This document shows positions 26,476-35,720 of a stretch of 64,000 nucleotides of DNA, piece by piece (position 1 is the first letter of the stretch; each line of letters starts with the position of its first letter). The stretch spans positions 3,449 to 67,448 of the forward strand of contig JBBRWC010000007.1 in assembly GCA_038246255.1 (NCBI GenBank). Direction: 5' to 3'. Both the position numbers and the translations under genes were made by a program. The notes under the pieces were generated by a model. The model saw only the letters and a program-made list of their open reading frames with translations, did not search any database and had not been told where the DNA came from. The DNA is from RI-242 sp038246255. Lineage in GTDB: Bacteria > Planctomycetota > UBA1135 > GCA-002686595.

Positions 26476-27954
26476 GTGCTGTTCAGCACCCCCCCATTCC
26501 TGTATGGATTTTTGCCGCTGGTGCTGGCGGGGTATTTCGTCGCTACGTGGATCGGGAAGGTCAGCGGTTTTGGTCAACGTCCGCGCAACATTTTCCTCCT
26601 CCTCGCCAGTCTGTTCTTCTACGCCTACGGCGAGAAAGACAAGCTCGCGTTGATGATCATGTCGATCGCCGTCAACTGGGCGGTCGGCCTGTGGGTGGAG
26701 CGCGCGCGGGGATTGCGTTCTCCGGCCGGGCCCGCGAGGGGTGAGGCGAGCATCGCCCTTTTTCTGGGGCTTGCGTTCAACGTCGGACTCCTTGGGTACT
26801 TCAAGTACGCGAACCTGGCCGTGGAGTCGTGGAACGCCCTCAACGACCCCACCTGGGCGGTGCGTGGCTGGGCGGAAGTGGCGTTGCCGATCGGCATCAG
26901 CTTCTACACGTTCCAGGCGATGAGCTACCTCGTCGACGTGTACCGCGGCGATGTGCGGGCGCAGCGCGATCCGCTCGACTTCGGCCTTTTCATCAGCCTG
27001 TTCCCGCAGCTCATCGCCGGGCCAATCGTGCGTTACCGCGACGTGGCCGCGCAGATCGCTGCGCGACACGTGGACCTCGCGCTGTTTGCGAGCGGCGCAC
27101 GGCGTTTCCTGATCGGCCTGTGCAAAAAAGTGATCATCGCGGACCCCACCGCGGCGCTCGCTATGACCATTTTTGACCTGCCACAGGAGTCGCTTTCACC
27201 CGCGCTCGCCTGGCTCGGACTCGCCGCGTTCACGGTCGAGGCGTATTACGACTTCTCGGGTTACTCCGACATGGCGATCGGCATGGGGCGGATGCTCGGT
27301 TTCCGGTTCCTCGAGAACTTCAACTGGCCGCTCGTCTCCCAGTCGCTCAACGAAATGTGGCGCCGTTGGCACATCAGCCTCGGCAGTTGGTTCCGCGATT
27401 ACGTGTACGTGCCGCTTGGGGGCAACCGGGTTGGGAGCGTCCGCACCTACATCAACCTCCTCATCGTGTTTGTCCTGTGTGGCCTGTGGCACGGGGCCAA
27501 CTGGAACTTCGCCCTGTGGGGGCTTTGGCAGGGCCTCTTCATGGTTTTGGAGCGGCGGCGCTTTGGCCGTTGGCTCGTCGCCGCGCCACGGGTCCTGCGG
27601 CACGTGTACGTGATGGCCGTGTGGAACCTCGGTTGGGTGCTGTTTTGTTTCGACGACCTCGCGAGCTCCGGGCGTTACGCACAGGCTCTCGTTTCGGGCG
27701 CTTCGGGGCCCGAAGCTAGCTTCCAATGGGCGCGCCTCGTCGACAACCACGTGGCGACGCTGCTGGTCCTGGGTGCGTTGGGAGCGACCCCGTGGGTGCC
27801 TGCACTCGCGCGGCGCCTTGAAACCCAACGGTTGCGTCCGTATTTGCCCTTCGTGCGTGTTGCGGCGATCCTCGGGCTTGGCGTTGCGAGCGTCGTTGCC
27901 CTCGCCGCCGCGGCGGGCGCCACCGCAACTCCATTCCTCTACTTCCGCTTCTGA
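26476..27954 (+). CDS. MBOAT family O-acyltransferase (AlgI-like)
   Basis: 492 residues from a GTG at 26476 (LFSTPPFLYGFLPLVLAG, the usual AlgI start). About 10-12 membrane helices with PIGISFYTFQAMSYLVDVYRG and SYFKYA-like LGYFKYANLA motifs, FPQLIAGPIVRY, and near residue 320-345 LNEMWRRWHISLGSWFRDYV then LCGLWHGANWNFALWG, where the second His is the MBOAT catalytic residue. It moves acetyl groups across the cytoplasmic membrane for O-acetylation of an exopolysaccharide. It overlaps the next gene by 1 base, so the pair is coupled. Confidence 0.94.
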   Translation: MLFSTPPFLYGFLPLVLAGYFVATWIGKVSGFGQRPRNIFLLLASLFFYAYGEKDKLALMIMSIAVNWAVGLWVERARGLRSPAGPARGEASIALFLGLAFNVGLLGYFKYANLAVESWNALNDPTWAVRGWAEVALPIGISFYTFQAMSYLVDVYRGDVRAQRDPLDFGLFISLFPQLIAGPIVRYRDVAAQIAARHVDLALFASGARRFLIGLCKKVIIADPTAALAMTIFDLPQESLSPALAWLGLAAFTVEAYYDFSGYSDMAIGMGRMLGFRFLENFNWPLVSQSLNEMWRRWHISLGSWFRDYVYVPLGGNRVGSVRTYINLLIVFVLCGLWHGANWNFALWGLWQGLFMVLERRRFGRWLVAAPRVLRHVYVMAVWNLGWVLFCFDDLASSGRYAQALVSGASGPEASFQWARLVDNHVATLLVLGALGATPWVPALARRLETQRLRPYLPFVRVAAILGLGVASVVALAAAAGATATPFLYFRF

Positions 27955-29441
27955 TGCTCGAAACCAGCACAGCGCAGCGCCCGGGAAGGGTCGAGTCCAT
28001 CACCCTCACCGTCCTGTTCGCGGTCCTGTTCGCGAGCCCGCTCACGGTGTGGGCGGTGCGCGGAATTCCGGACAACAGCGCGACGAAGGAGGAACGCGTC
28101 GCGGCGGCCGCTCCAACGTTGCCGACGAATTTGGACACCCTGCGCGCGTGGCCCGACGCCACCGGCGCGTGGTTTTCGGACCGCTATCCGGCCCGCGGCG
28201 AGTTGCTGCACCTGCGCGGCCGGTTGCTCTACGACATCTTCGGTGTGTCGCCCGTGGCCGCCATGCGCGCGGGGAAAGACAACTGGTTTTTCTACACCGG
28301 TCAGAACTCGTTCGAGTTTTACCGCGGTGCGGACCTGTTCGAGCCCGAGGAGTTGGACGCGTGGGTGAACCGCTTTCACGCGTGGCGCGATTGGCTCGCC
28401 GCGCGCGACGTCGATTTCCTGTTGATCACACCACCCGACAAACACCGCGTCTACAGCGAGTTCCTGCCGGACAACACCGAGCCCGTCGGCGAACGCACGC
28501 GGCTTCACCAGTTCCTCGAAGCGCTCGCGGAGCGCACACCCGTCGAGTTCATCGACCCCAACGCCGCGATTTTCGCCGCAAAACCCTGGGGCCTCTTGTA
28601 CTTCCCGCTGGGTGTGCACTGGAACGACCGCGGCGCGTTCGTCGCGTACACCCAGGCGTTCGAACAGCTCGCGGCGAAATACGAAGGGCTGGCTCCTCAT
28701 CCGATCGAGTCGTTCCACGTTGTTGACCGCGCCGCGATCGACCCTGCGTGGACTGGCGATTCGTGGTCGGGCCGCATGCATTTGGGCGAGCGCCTGCGGC
28801 AAGAAGCCGTGCAGGTTGTGCCGAAGTTCCCGTTGCCCTACGCGATCGTTAGCTTCCAACCCAACCGCTCGGGCACGATCGACGGCGTCACACGCCACAT
28901 CGACCCGAGCCTGCCGCGGATCCTGCTCGTGCGCGATTCGTTCGGCGATTGGTTTTTCCCGTTTGTCGCGCTGCACGCATCGCAGCTGGTCAGCGAGGGA
29001 TTCATCCGCCACCCGGTCGAGCTCGTCGAGCTCCACCGCCCGGACCTCCTCATCCACATGCGGCTCGAAAACGGCCTGATGGAAGTGCCGCCCGACATCC
29101 GGATCTCTGAAGACGAGATCAAACTCGCCCGCGCCTGGTTGGCGGCCGAGCCGCTCGCGGGGGGGGATGGTGCGGGGGCCGCGTTCGAGCCCGGCGTTCC
29201 GCGCCGTTTCGAAAACGTGGCCGGACCCCGGGGCGCGGTGGTGCGGGTCGAGCGCGAACCAAAAGGTGGCGCGGAAGTCTCGGTTCGTTTGGTGTTGCTG
29301 GACGGATCCGAGCGTACGGCGCGTGTGCCCGTGTGGGACGGCTGGCGCTGGTCGTTCCAGATCCTCGAAGCCTGGGAGGGCGACGCGGACGTGGAAATAG
29401 CGTGCGAGGGAGCGCTTGGGATCGAACTGCGCCTGCGGTGA
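27954..29441 (+). CDS. AlgJ/AlgX-like SGNH O-acetyltransferase
   Basis: 495 residues. One N-terminal membrane anchor (about 16-36, ITLTVLFAVLFASPLTVWAV), then an extracytoplasmic domain with DHHW-type features: GRLLYDIFGVSP, GKDNWFFYTGQNSFEFYRG, LLITPPDKHRVYSEFLP, LGVHWNDRGAFVAYTQAF (the conserved W/H region) and ILLVRDSFGDWFFPF with the catalytic-type Ser. Its partner AlgI brings acetyl to the periplasmic side and this protein passes it to polysaccharide, or to another carrier. The stop is 134 bases before the next gene. The polysaccharide substrate is unknown; no alginate or cellulose synthase is in the window. Confidence 0.9.
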   Translation: MLETSTAQRPGRVESITLTVLFAVLFASPLTVWAVRGIPDNSATKEERVAAAAPTLPTNLDTLRAWPDATGAWFSDRYPARGELLHLRGRLLYDIFGVSPVAAMRAGKDNWFFYTGQNSFEFYRGADLFEPEELDAWVNRFHAWRDWLAARDVDFLLITPPDKHRVYSEFLPDNTEPVGERTRLHQFLEALAERTPVEFIDPNAAIFAAKPWGLLYFPLGVHWNDRGAFVAYTQAFEQLAAKYEGLAPHPIESFHVVDRAAIDPAWTGDSWSGRMHLGERLRQEAVQVVPKFPLPYAIVSFQPNRSGTIDGVTRHIDPSLPRILLVRDSFGDWFFPFVALHASQLVSEGFIRHPVELVELHRPDLLIHMRLENGLMEVPPDIRISEDEIKLARAWLAAEPLAGGDGAGAAFEPGVPRRFENVAGPRGAVVRVEREPKGGAEVSVRLVLLDGSERTARVPVWDGWRWSFQILEAWEGDADVEIACEGALGIELRLR

Positions 29442-29575
29442 AACGGGTGTTCGTGCGGCCGGGATCGTGCGAAACAGGGCCGCGTGGAGAATTCGCCGTG
29501 GCGGGCGCCAAGATGGGGGAGACCCGGCGTCGTTGTTGCGCCGAAGGACCCCGTTTTTTTGACTTCGATCCCGCC

Positions 29576-31045
29576 ATGTCGACATTCACCGCCACCTTTG
29601 CGTCCGCCGTCCTTGCCCTCGTCCCCCAGGAGCCGCAGACACCCGCGCCGGCTCAAGCACCGGCTGGGGCGTCCGCTCCCGCGCGGGGCAGCCTGACCAT
29701 TTACAACGGCGACCTCGCGCTCGTGCGCGAATCCTTGGAGCTCGACCTCCAGGCTGGCATCAACCAGGTCGCGTTCGGTGGCATCACGCGGAGGCTTGAG
29801 CCCAGTTCAGTGGTCCTGCGCGGCGCCGCAGGAACAGGGGCCTTCCAAGTTCTGCGCCAGGGTTACCGCAACGATCCCGTGTCCGAGGGTTTTCTGCTCT
29901 CGCTCTTCGAAGGGCAGGTGCTCGAGTTCCTGCGGCCCGACGGATCCACGGTCGCCGGCCGCGTTGTGCGCTCGGGTTACACACCACCCCCTGCGCCAAT
30001 CCGCGGGTTCGCGCCCCCGGAGCAGGGCGCGTCGTCGCCCGTCGTCGAAGTGGACGGGAAGCTGCGATTTGAGCTTCCGGGGCGGCCGCTCTTCCCCTCG
30101 CTGGGTGAGGACACCGTGCTCGAGCCGACCTTGCTGTGGGAACTCGAGGCCGAGCGCGCGGGCCGCCAGGGTTTTGAGTTGGGTTACCTCACGGGCGGCC
30201 TTGCGTGGCAGGCGGACTACAACATCGTGCTCACCGAGGGTGGCGGTCCCGCAAGCGCCGTCGGCTGGGTGACTTTGAGCAACACCAGCGGCACGGCCTT
30301 CCGCGACGTCGACGTGCAGCTCGTCGCCGGGGATGTTCGGCGTCTCGACGCGCCGTCCCCCGAGTTTGCCATGGGTCGGATGGCGATGTCCGCGAAAGAC
30401 GTGGTCCAGGAGGCCTTCGACGCCTACCACCTCTATACGCTTCCGCGCGCGCTGACGCTGCGCAGCGACGAGAGTGCGCAGGTCGAATTCCTGCGCTCCG
30501 CGGCGTTGGACGTGCAAACGCGCTACGTCGCGCGCACACAGGCTCCAATCGGCGATTTCCGGCGCGAGCAGAACCTGTTTCAACTCGCAACGACGGTCGA
30601 AGTGATGCGCGAGTTCACGAACAGCGGGGCCAACGGGCTCGGTGTGCCGCTGCCGCGCGGAACCCTGCGTTTTTACCGCATGGACCGTGCGGACAAGATG
30701 CAGTTCGTGGGCGAAGCACCCCTCGACCATACTCCCGCCGATGAACAGGTCTCGGTGATGACGGGCCGAGCCTTCGACCTCGTCGCGGAGCGCCGCCGGG
30801 TTAACTTCACCCTCGACGAAAACCGCCGCCAGTCCACCGAAACCATCACGATCGAGCTGCGCAATCGCTCGCGCGAGACCGCGCAGATCCGCGTCCAGGA
30901 GGTGCTGCACCGTTGGCACCAGAACGAGGTGGTGGAATCCCAACCGGAAGCTCGCCGGATCGACGCGTCGCACATCGAGTTCGACGTCGCACTGGCGGCG
31001 GGTGAGGTGCGGGAAGTGAACTACACCGTCCGCTACACCTGGTGA
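29576..31045 (+). CDS. DUF4139 family exported protein
   Basis: 489 residues from the ATG at 29576 (MSTFTATFASAVLALVPQEP gives an N-terminal signal-like helix and a Pro/Ala linker). The DUF4139 fold is suggested by the SLTIYNGDLALVRESLELDL opening, ITRRLEPSSVVLRG, the YLTGGLAWQADYNIVL block near 225 and the C-terminal QSTETITIELRNRSRETAQI to EVNYTVRYTW. Members are extracellular or periplasmic beta-sandwich proteins of unknown function, often linked to mucin-like or envelope roles. The extended frame upstream overlaps the preceding gene in another reading and is not used. Confidence 0.85.
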   Translation: MSTFTATFASAVLALVPQEPQTPAPAQAPAGASAPARGSLTIYNGDLALVRESLELDLQAGINQVAFGGITRRLEPSSVVLRGAAGTGAFQVLRQGYRNDPVSEGFLLSLFEGQVLEFLRPDGSTVAGRVVRSGYTPPPAPIRGFAPPEQGASSPVVEVDGKLRFELPGRPLFPSLGEDTVLEPTLLWELEAERAGRQGFELGYLTGGLAWQADYNIVLTEGGGPASAVGWVTLSNTSGTAFRDVDVQLVAGDVRRLDAPSPEFAMGRMAMSAKDVVQEAFDAYHLYTLPRALTLRSDESAQVEFLRSAALDVQTRYVARTQAPIGDFRREQNLFQLATTVEVMREFTNSGANGLGVPLPRGTLRFYRMDRADKMQFVGEAPLDHTPADEQVSVMTGRAFDLVAERRRVNFTLDENRRQSTETITIELRNRSRETAQIRVQEVLHRWHQNEVVESQPEARRIDASHIEFDVALAAGEVREVNYTVRYTW

Positions 31046-31053
31046 TGGGCAGC

Positions 31054-31152
31054 GGTTGGGAACGCGGGCCCCCAGGCCCGCCTGGGCGAGGACCGGCGAT
31101 GCGGGCTGCCGCGCCCCGCGCCAGGGCGGGCCGGGAAGCCCGCGCTACCAGC
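31054..31152. repeat. dispersed inverted-repeat element, copy 1
   Basis: A 99-base palindromic stretch after the DUF4139 stop: left arm 31054-31088 (GGGAACGCGGGCCCCCAGGC at its centre) and an imperfectly complementary right arm 31119-31152 (CGGGCCGGGAAGCCCGCGCT). A near-identical core, GGAACGCGGGCCTCCAGGCC, recurs at 45107, so this is a repeated element and not a single local hairpin. There is no open frame or transposase. Confidence 0.7.
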
Positions 31153-31254
31153 GGCGCACGCGCGGATCCCCCGCGACTCTTCCAGGGTTCCTGCGTTGAC
31201 AGGGACGGGCCCCGTCCCATTGCATAGGAAACCTCCCGCGCGCGTGACCTCGAC

Positions 31255-32547
31255 ATGAAGACCCTTGCCGCCCTGCTCCTGTGCCTTTTCTCGATCGCCG
31301 CGGTGGCCAACTTCGGGGCGATCGCCGAAAACGACCGCCCGCTGGACGTGCTCACGCTCAGCAGCGGGAAGACCCTGGAGGGTCACCTGCTGCGTGAAAC
31401 ACCCGACGAGGTCGTGTTCCTCTTCCAGACGCGCACGGAGACCCACCCGAAAAACCGCGTCGAATCCCTACGCTCGCCCATTCCGCTGCTCGGCGAGTTC
31501 GTGCGCCGCGTGGAGGCCGTGCGCGCCGCAGACGTGGACGGCAACCTCGAGCTCGCCGCCTGGTGCGAGCAACAGGGTTTGACGCACGAAGCGCGCCTGT
31601 TGCGCTGGCGCGCCATCGCCGCCGATTGGTCCGACCCCCGCGCGCACGTCGCCCTCGCGCACCGCGAACGGCGCGGGGAGTGGGAAGTCCAACTCGGTCG
31701 CAAGTGGTACGGCAAGGAGCGCTTCGAGAAGGCGACTGCGGATTGGCGCGACGCCGTCGAGGTCGAGACGTCGCTCGTCAAGGTGCGTGGCAACTTGCCC
31801 CTCGCCCGCGTCGTGGAGGCCGCGCTAGGCTGGACCCGCTACTACCACGCGTTCTTCACGGCGTGGGGCAACGACGTGGGGCTGCCTCACGCGAGCCGTT
31901 GGATGGAGATGCACCTGCACGGTGACGAGAAGAGCTTCCCCAAGGCCGGCGTCGGCGCCGCGTCCTACTTCCTCGGTGAGGAAGCACGTGTCGTCGTGGA
32001 CACGACACGCACGCGCACGCTGGGCTCACCCCGCGATCGACTGGGACAGATTCTGTCTGCCACGTACGCCAATGCGCAGAACGCGCGCGGGACGGCCCCG
32101 CCGTGGCTGGCGGAGTCCCTCGCTCTTTTTCTCGCGGCCGCGCTTCCCGAGAGTGGACTTGCGGACGTCGCGCGCATCCTCATCAGCGAAATGAACTGGT
32201 TCGCGGCGCACGCGGAAGCGGAGAACCCCGACTCCCTCAACCGCATCCTTGTTGCGTCGGGCGCGGAGTTGCGCGAGGTGCCAGGCCACGAGCTGCGCAT
32301 GGCGCAGGCCTACACACTTTTTGACTTCTGCTACAATGCCCGCGGCGGAGCGCTGCGCGAGAAGTTGTTCGAGTTCGCACGCGGGACGATGGCCGGACGC
32401 ATCTCGCCGACGGATTTCCAGAACGCGCTCGGCATCACCAGCGGGAAGTTCGAAGCGGAATGGCTGGCGTGGGCGCGCAAACGGATGGACGAGCGCGAGT
32501 TGCGCCTCGCCGCCGAGGAATCCGCGGACGGGGGCGACGGCGTTTGA
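31255..32547 (+). CDS. DUF1570-like exported protein without HExxH
   Basis: 430 residues. N-terminal signal peptide (KTLAALLLCLFSIAAVANFG). Residues 30-80 read as an SHP1-like or SLA1-type small domain (LTLSSGKTLEGHLLRETPDE) and the following part as helical repeats (ELAAWCEQQGLTHEARLLRW). Residues 255-410 resemble DUF1570, a planctomycete gluzincin-like domain: PPWLAESLALFLAAALP, then ELRMAQAYTLFDFCY. The expected HExxH before PPWLxE is absent (LGQILSATYANAQ instead), so it is unlikely to be a working metalloprotease. It overlaps the next gene by 4 bases (TTGA). Assignment is tentative. Confidence 0.7.
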   Translation: MKTLAALLLCLFSIAAVANFGAIAENDRPLDVLTLSSGKTLEGHLLRETPDEVVFLFQTRTETHPKNRVESLRSPIPLLGEFVRRVEAVRAADVDGNLELAAWCEQQGLTHEARLLRWRAIAADWSDPRAHVALAHRERRGEWEVQLGRKWYGKERFEKATADWRDAVEVETSLVKVRGNLPLARVVEAALGWTRYYHAFFTAWGNDVGLPHASRWMEMHLHGDEKSFPKAGVGAASYFLGEEARVVVDTTRTRTLGSPRDRLGQILSATYANAQNARGTAPPWLAESLALFLAAALPESGLADVARILISEMNWFAAHAEAENPDSLNRILVASGAELREVPGHELRMAQAYTLFDFCYNARGGALREKLFEFARGTMAGRISPTDFQNALGITSGKFEAEWLAWARKRMDERELRLAAEESADGGDGV

Positions 32548-34316
32548 GCGCGGCGAACAAGGCGCCGCGGCGCGCCACCTCCACCTTGGGTAACGGCAAG
32601 AAGTCCGGCGGCGAGCGCTTTCAACGCCTGCACCGTGCGCGCGAGTGGATCGAAAGCGATATCTGGCAGCGCGACCTGGTTGGTTTGCCGACGTTTCGGC
32701 GTATCGGCCTGCACAGCCTGCGGGTTGCGTTCCTCTTGTGGCGCGGTCTGAACGAGCACCAAAGCTTTTTCCGCGCCGCCGCGCTGACGTATATCACAGT
32801 GTTGTCGCTGGTGCCGCTGCTCGCCTTCGGGTTTGCGTTGGCGAAGGGCTTTGGCGCGTACGACTACCTACTGGAAGAAGTCGTCAACCCATTCCTCGAC
32901 GGCACGTTCGGTGCACTGCCCGCCGACCAGGTGCAAGCGGGCGACGAGGGTGGCGTGGCAAACGCCCTGGTCGGATCGCAAAGCGAAAGCCCCGGGCCGG
33001 TGCGGCCCGACGCGGAGGAGGCGCTTGCGGCGAACCGCGAGGCCGCCGAAGACGACGAGCGCGACGTCACCGCGCCGCTGGGCGCCGACGTCACCGCGCC
33101 GCTGGGCGCCGACGTCACCGCGCCGCTGGGCGCCGACGTCACCGCGCCGCTGGGCGCTAATGGCGCCGCGCCGCTGGGCGCTAATGGCGCCGCGGTCGAG
33201 GGGCCCGGTCTGCGGTCGGATCGGGGCGGCGAGCGCGAAGCCGTGGTTCCCGTCGACGACGACAAGAACCAACTGCGCGAGGCCTTCAACCAGCTCTTCC
33301 TGTTCGTTTCCGGCACCAACGTCGCCAATCTGGGGATCGTGGGCCTCATTGCGCTGGTCTTCACGGTGCTCAAGCTGATGGCGCACATCGAAGGATCGTT
33401 CAATGCGATCTGGGGTGTCGTGCGTCCGCGCACCCTGGTGCGGAAGTTCGCCGACTACCTGTCGATCGTCGCGATCACCCCGCTGCTTCTGATCGCTGCC
33501 AGTGCCCTTCGCGCCGCGCTCTCGCGCGAGGGCACGACCGCGTTCATGCGCGAGGAACTCATGCTCGGCCCAGTGGTCGAGCTCGGGCTGCGCACCGTGC
33601 CGTTCATCGGGCTGTGGCTCGGTTTCACGGTGCTGGGGCTCGTGATGCCCAACACGCGGGTGCATCTGCGCTCGGCCATCGTGGGTGGCTTTTTCGGCGC
33701 CGCCGTCTGGAGCCTGATCCAGGTCGGCTACGTGAACTTGCAATGGGGCGTCAGCCAGTACAACGCGCTCTACGCGGGCTTTGCCGCGATTCCGCTGTTC
33801 CTCGTGTGGGTGTGGCTGTCGTGGATCGCCGTGTTGCTCGCGGCCGAGATCAGCTACGCCGACCAACACAGCGACGTCTACATGCGCCAAGCGCGCGGCG
33901 GACCGCTTGAGCCGGGCCAGCGCAGGGTCCTCGCCCTGGCGCTCGCGGTGCAGGTGGCCGAACAGTTCCTCGCGGGGGATCCGCCCGTCGAGCTCGAAAC
34001 GTGGCTGGAACGCTTCGTTTTGCCGGAGAAGGAACTCGTCGACGTTTTTTGCACCCTCGAAGGCCAGGGCATCCTGGCGCGGCTCGACCGCGACGACGGC
34101 CATGCGTGGGTGCTCGCCCGCGATCCGTCCCATCTGCGGGCAACCGATGTCCTGACCGCGATCGACGGCAAGCGCGACCACGGATTCCTGGGCGGGGATT
34201 CGCGCGCGGAGACCACCCTGATCAGCCTCGAGGAAGCGCGCGACGCGGACCCCGCTAACCGTACGCTGCGCGAGCTCGCGAACCTCGAAAGCCACCGAAC
34301 CGAGCCCACCCGATGA
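32544..34316 (+). CDS. YihY/BrkB family membrane protein with a repeat insert
   Basis: 590 residues. The best start is the TTG at 32544, overlapping the preceding stop. Family core: WRGLNEHQSFFRAAALTYIT then SLVPLLAFGFALAKGF (helix 1), helices from about 265 to 435, and SQYNALYAGFAAIPLFLVWV with LSWIAVLLAAEISYA. Between helices 1 and 2 lies a hydrophilic insert of roughly 130 residues, partly made of 8-residue repeats (DVTAPLGA four times, NGAAPLGA once plus a partial), encoded by a 24-bp minisatellite. After the core come ~130 residues with a winged-helix-like region (VLALALAVQVAEQFLAGDPP), as in YihY proteins fused to Rrf2-like tails. The function of YihY is unsettled; it was once misannotated as ribonuclease BN. 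Confidence 0.88.
   Translation: MSAANKAPRRATSTLGNGKKSGGERFQRLHRAREWIESDIWQRDLVGLPTFRRIGLHSLRVAFLLWRGLNEHQSFFRAAALTYITVLSLVPLLAFGFALAKGFGAYDYLLEEVVNPFLDGTFGALPADQVQAGDEGGVANALVGSQSESPGPVRPDAEEALAANREAAEDDERDVTAPLGADVTAPLGADVTAPLGADVTAPLGANGAAPLGANGAAVEGPGLRSDRGGEREAVVPVDDDKNQLREAFNQLFLFVSGTNVANLGIVGLIALVFTVLKLMAHIEGSFNAIWGVVRPRTLVRKFADYLSIVAITPLLLIAASALRAALSREGTTAFMREELMLGPVVELGLRTVPFIGLWLGFTVLGLVMPNTRVHLRSAIVGGFFGAAVWSLIQVGYVNLQWGVSQYNALYAGFAAIPLFLVWVWLSWIAVLLAAEISYADQHSDVYMRQARGGPLEPGQRRVLALALAVQVAEQFLAGDPPVELETWLERFVLPEKELVDVFCTLEGQGILARLDRDDGHAWVLARDPSHLRATDVLTAIDGKRDHGFLGGDSRAETTLISLEEARDADPANRTLRELANLESHRTEPTR
33063..33206 (+). repeat. 24-bp coding minisatellite
   Basis: Six 24-base units inside the YihY-like gene: the unit beginning GACGTCACCGCGCCGCTGGG starts at 33063, 33087, 33111 and 33135. 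Two further units starting AATGGCGCCGCG begin at 33159 and 33183 (the last only partial in sequence). Unit length keeps the frame, so copy-number change would lengthen or shorten the loop by 8 residues per unit. Confidence 0.88.
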
Positions 34317-35671
34317 TCCACCGCCGCGCGCTGTTGCTTTCCTCGCTGTTCATCCCCGTCGGAGCACGGGCCGCCGCCGCAGCGGGCGCGGCACCCGCAC
34401 CGCCCGCTATCGGCGGCGCTTTTGAAGCGCTCGTCGCAATGCCACCCGGCCTGCGCCCGCTGGACGAAGACACATCGGACGAAGACTTCTGGGCTGCCAT
34501 CGGCCGCCTGTTCCCGGTCGACCGCGCGCTGATCAACCTCAACAACGGCGGTGTGCATCCCACCGCCGCTGGAGCGCTTGCGGCGCTCGAGCGCCACCAG
34601 CGCACGACGCAGGAAGCGCCCGCGTACACGTTGTGGCGCGAACTCGAGCCGCGCAAGGAGGGTGTGCGCCAGGCGCTCGCCAAACACGCGGGTGTGTCGC
34701 CGGAAGAGATCGCGATCACGCGCAACACCTCCGAGGGCTTGGAAGCACTCCAGTTGGGTTTTGACCTTGAAGTCGGCGACGAAGTCCTGACCACGACACA
34801 GGACTATCCGCGCATGTTGGCGACGTTTGCGCAGCGCGAGCGCCGCGACGGCATCAAGCTCGTGCGGATTCCGATCCCGACCCCCTGCGACGATCCTAGC
34901 GCGATCGTGCGGCGTTTCGCGGCAGGCATCACGCAGCGCACTCGGCTGATCCTCGTGAGTCAGATGGTGTTTTTGACGGGCCAAGTGTGCCCCGTGCGCG
35001 AGATCACCGCGCTGGGGCGTGCGCGCGGCATTCCGGTGCTCGTCGACGGCGCGCATGGTTTTGCGCATACGCCCGAGTCGATTGCCGACCTCGACGTCGA
35101 TTTTTATGCAACGAGCCTGCACAAGTGGCTCGCGGCGCCCCAGGGGACGGGGCTGTTGTACGTGCGCCGCGAGCGCATCCCGGACGTGTGGCCGTTGATG
35201 GCGGCAGCCGAGGCGCAGTCGTCCGACATCCGCAAGTTCGAGGAGATCGGCACGCACCCCGCGGCGCCGATCCTCGCGGTCGCCGATGCGCTCGACCTGA
35301 CACGTGCGATCGGCGCGGCGCGCAAACACGCGCGCCTTGTGCACCTGCGCGAAGCGTGGCTTGCTCCCGTGCTTGAACTTGGCAAAGGGCGCGTGCGCTG
35401 CCTGACACCGCGCGCGCCGGAGCTCTCCGGTGCGCTCGCCACCGTGCACGTGGACGGCATGGATCCCGTGGCGCTGAGCGGCCATCTGTGGCAAAACCAC
35501 CGCATCTTCACGGTCGCGGTGCGCCACGGTGATCCCGCGCGCGCAACGCCGTCGGACGGGGACACGTTCGAGGGCTTGCGTGTCACACCTAGCGTCTACA
35601 CACGCCCCGCCGAACTCGAGCGTTTCGTGGACGCGCTGGGACACGTGCTGACCCACGGGTTGCCCGCGTGA
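34313..35671 (+). CDS. exported class V aminotransferase (isopenicillin N epimerase-like)
   Basis: 452 residues, overlapping the YihY-like stop by 4 bases. The N-terminus (HRRALLLSSLFIPVGARA, then an Ala/Pro linker) looks like a secretion signal, and residues ~60-440 are a fold-type I PLP enzyme of the class V group: LINLNNGGVHPTAAGALAAL, AITRNTSEGLEALQLGFDL, VLVDGAHGFAH (Asp contacting the pyridine ring) and FYATSLHKWLAAPQGTGLLY with the PLP lysine in SLHKW. Relatives include isopenicillin-N epimerase-like and cysteine-desulfurase-like enzymes. Its location outside the cytoplasm is an unusual feature of a PLP enzyme, and some planctomycetes do carry exported versions. Its substrate is unknown. 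Confidence 0.85.
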   Translation: MIHRRALLLSSLFIPVGARAAAAAGAAPAPPAIGGAFEALVAMPPGLRPLDEDTSDEDFWAAIGRLFPVDRALINLNNGGVHPTAAGALAALERHQRTTQEAPAYTLWRELEPRKEGVRQALAKHAGVSPEEIAITRNTSEGLEALQLGFDLEVGDEVLTTTQDYPRMLATFAQRERRDGIKLVRIPIPTPCDDPSAIVRRFAAGITQRTRLILVSQMVFLTGQVCPVREITALGRARGIPVLVDGAHGFAHTPESIADLDVDFYATSLHKWLAAPQGTGLLYVRRERIPDVWPLMAAAEAQSSDIRKFEEIGTHPAAPILAVADALDLTRAIGAARKHARLVHLREAWLAPVLELGKGRVRCLTPRAPELSGALATVHVDGMDPVALSGHLWQNHRIFTVAVRHGDPARATPSDGDTFEGLRVTPSVYTRPAELERFVDALGHVLTHGLPA

Positions 35672-35720
35672 CTTCCACGAGTCCTTTTGCGCCATTGGGC
35701 GCGGTTGTAGGCGGGCTCCG

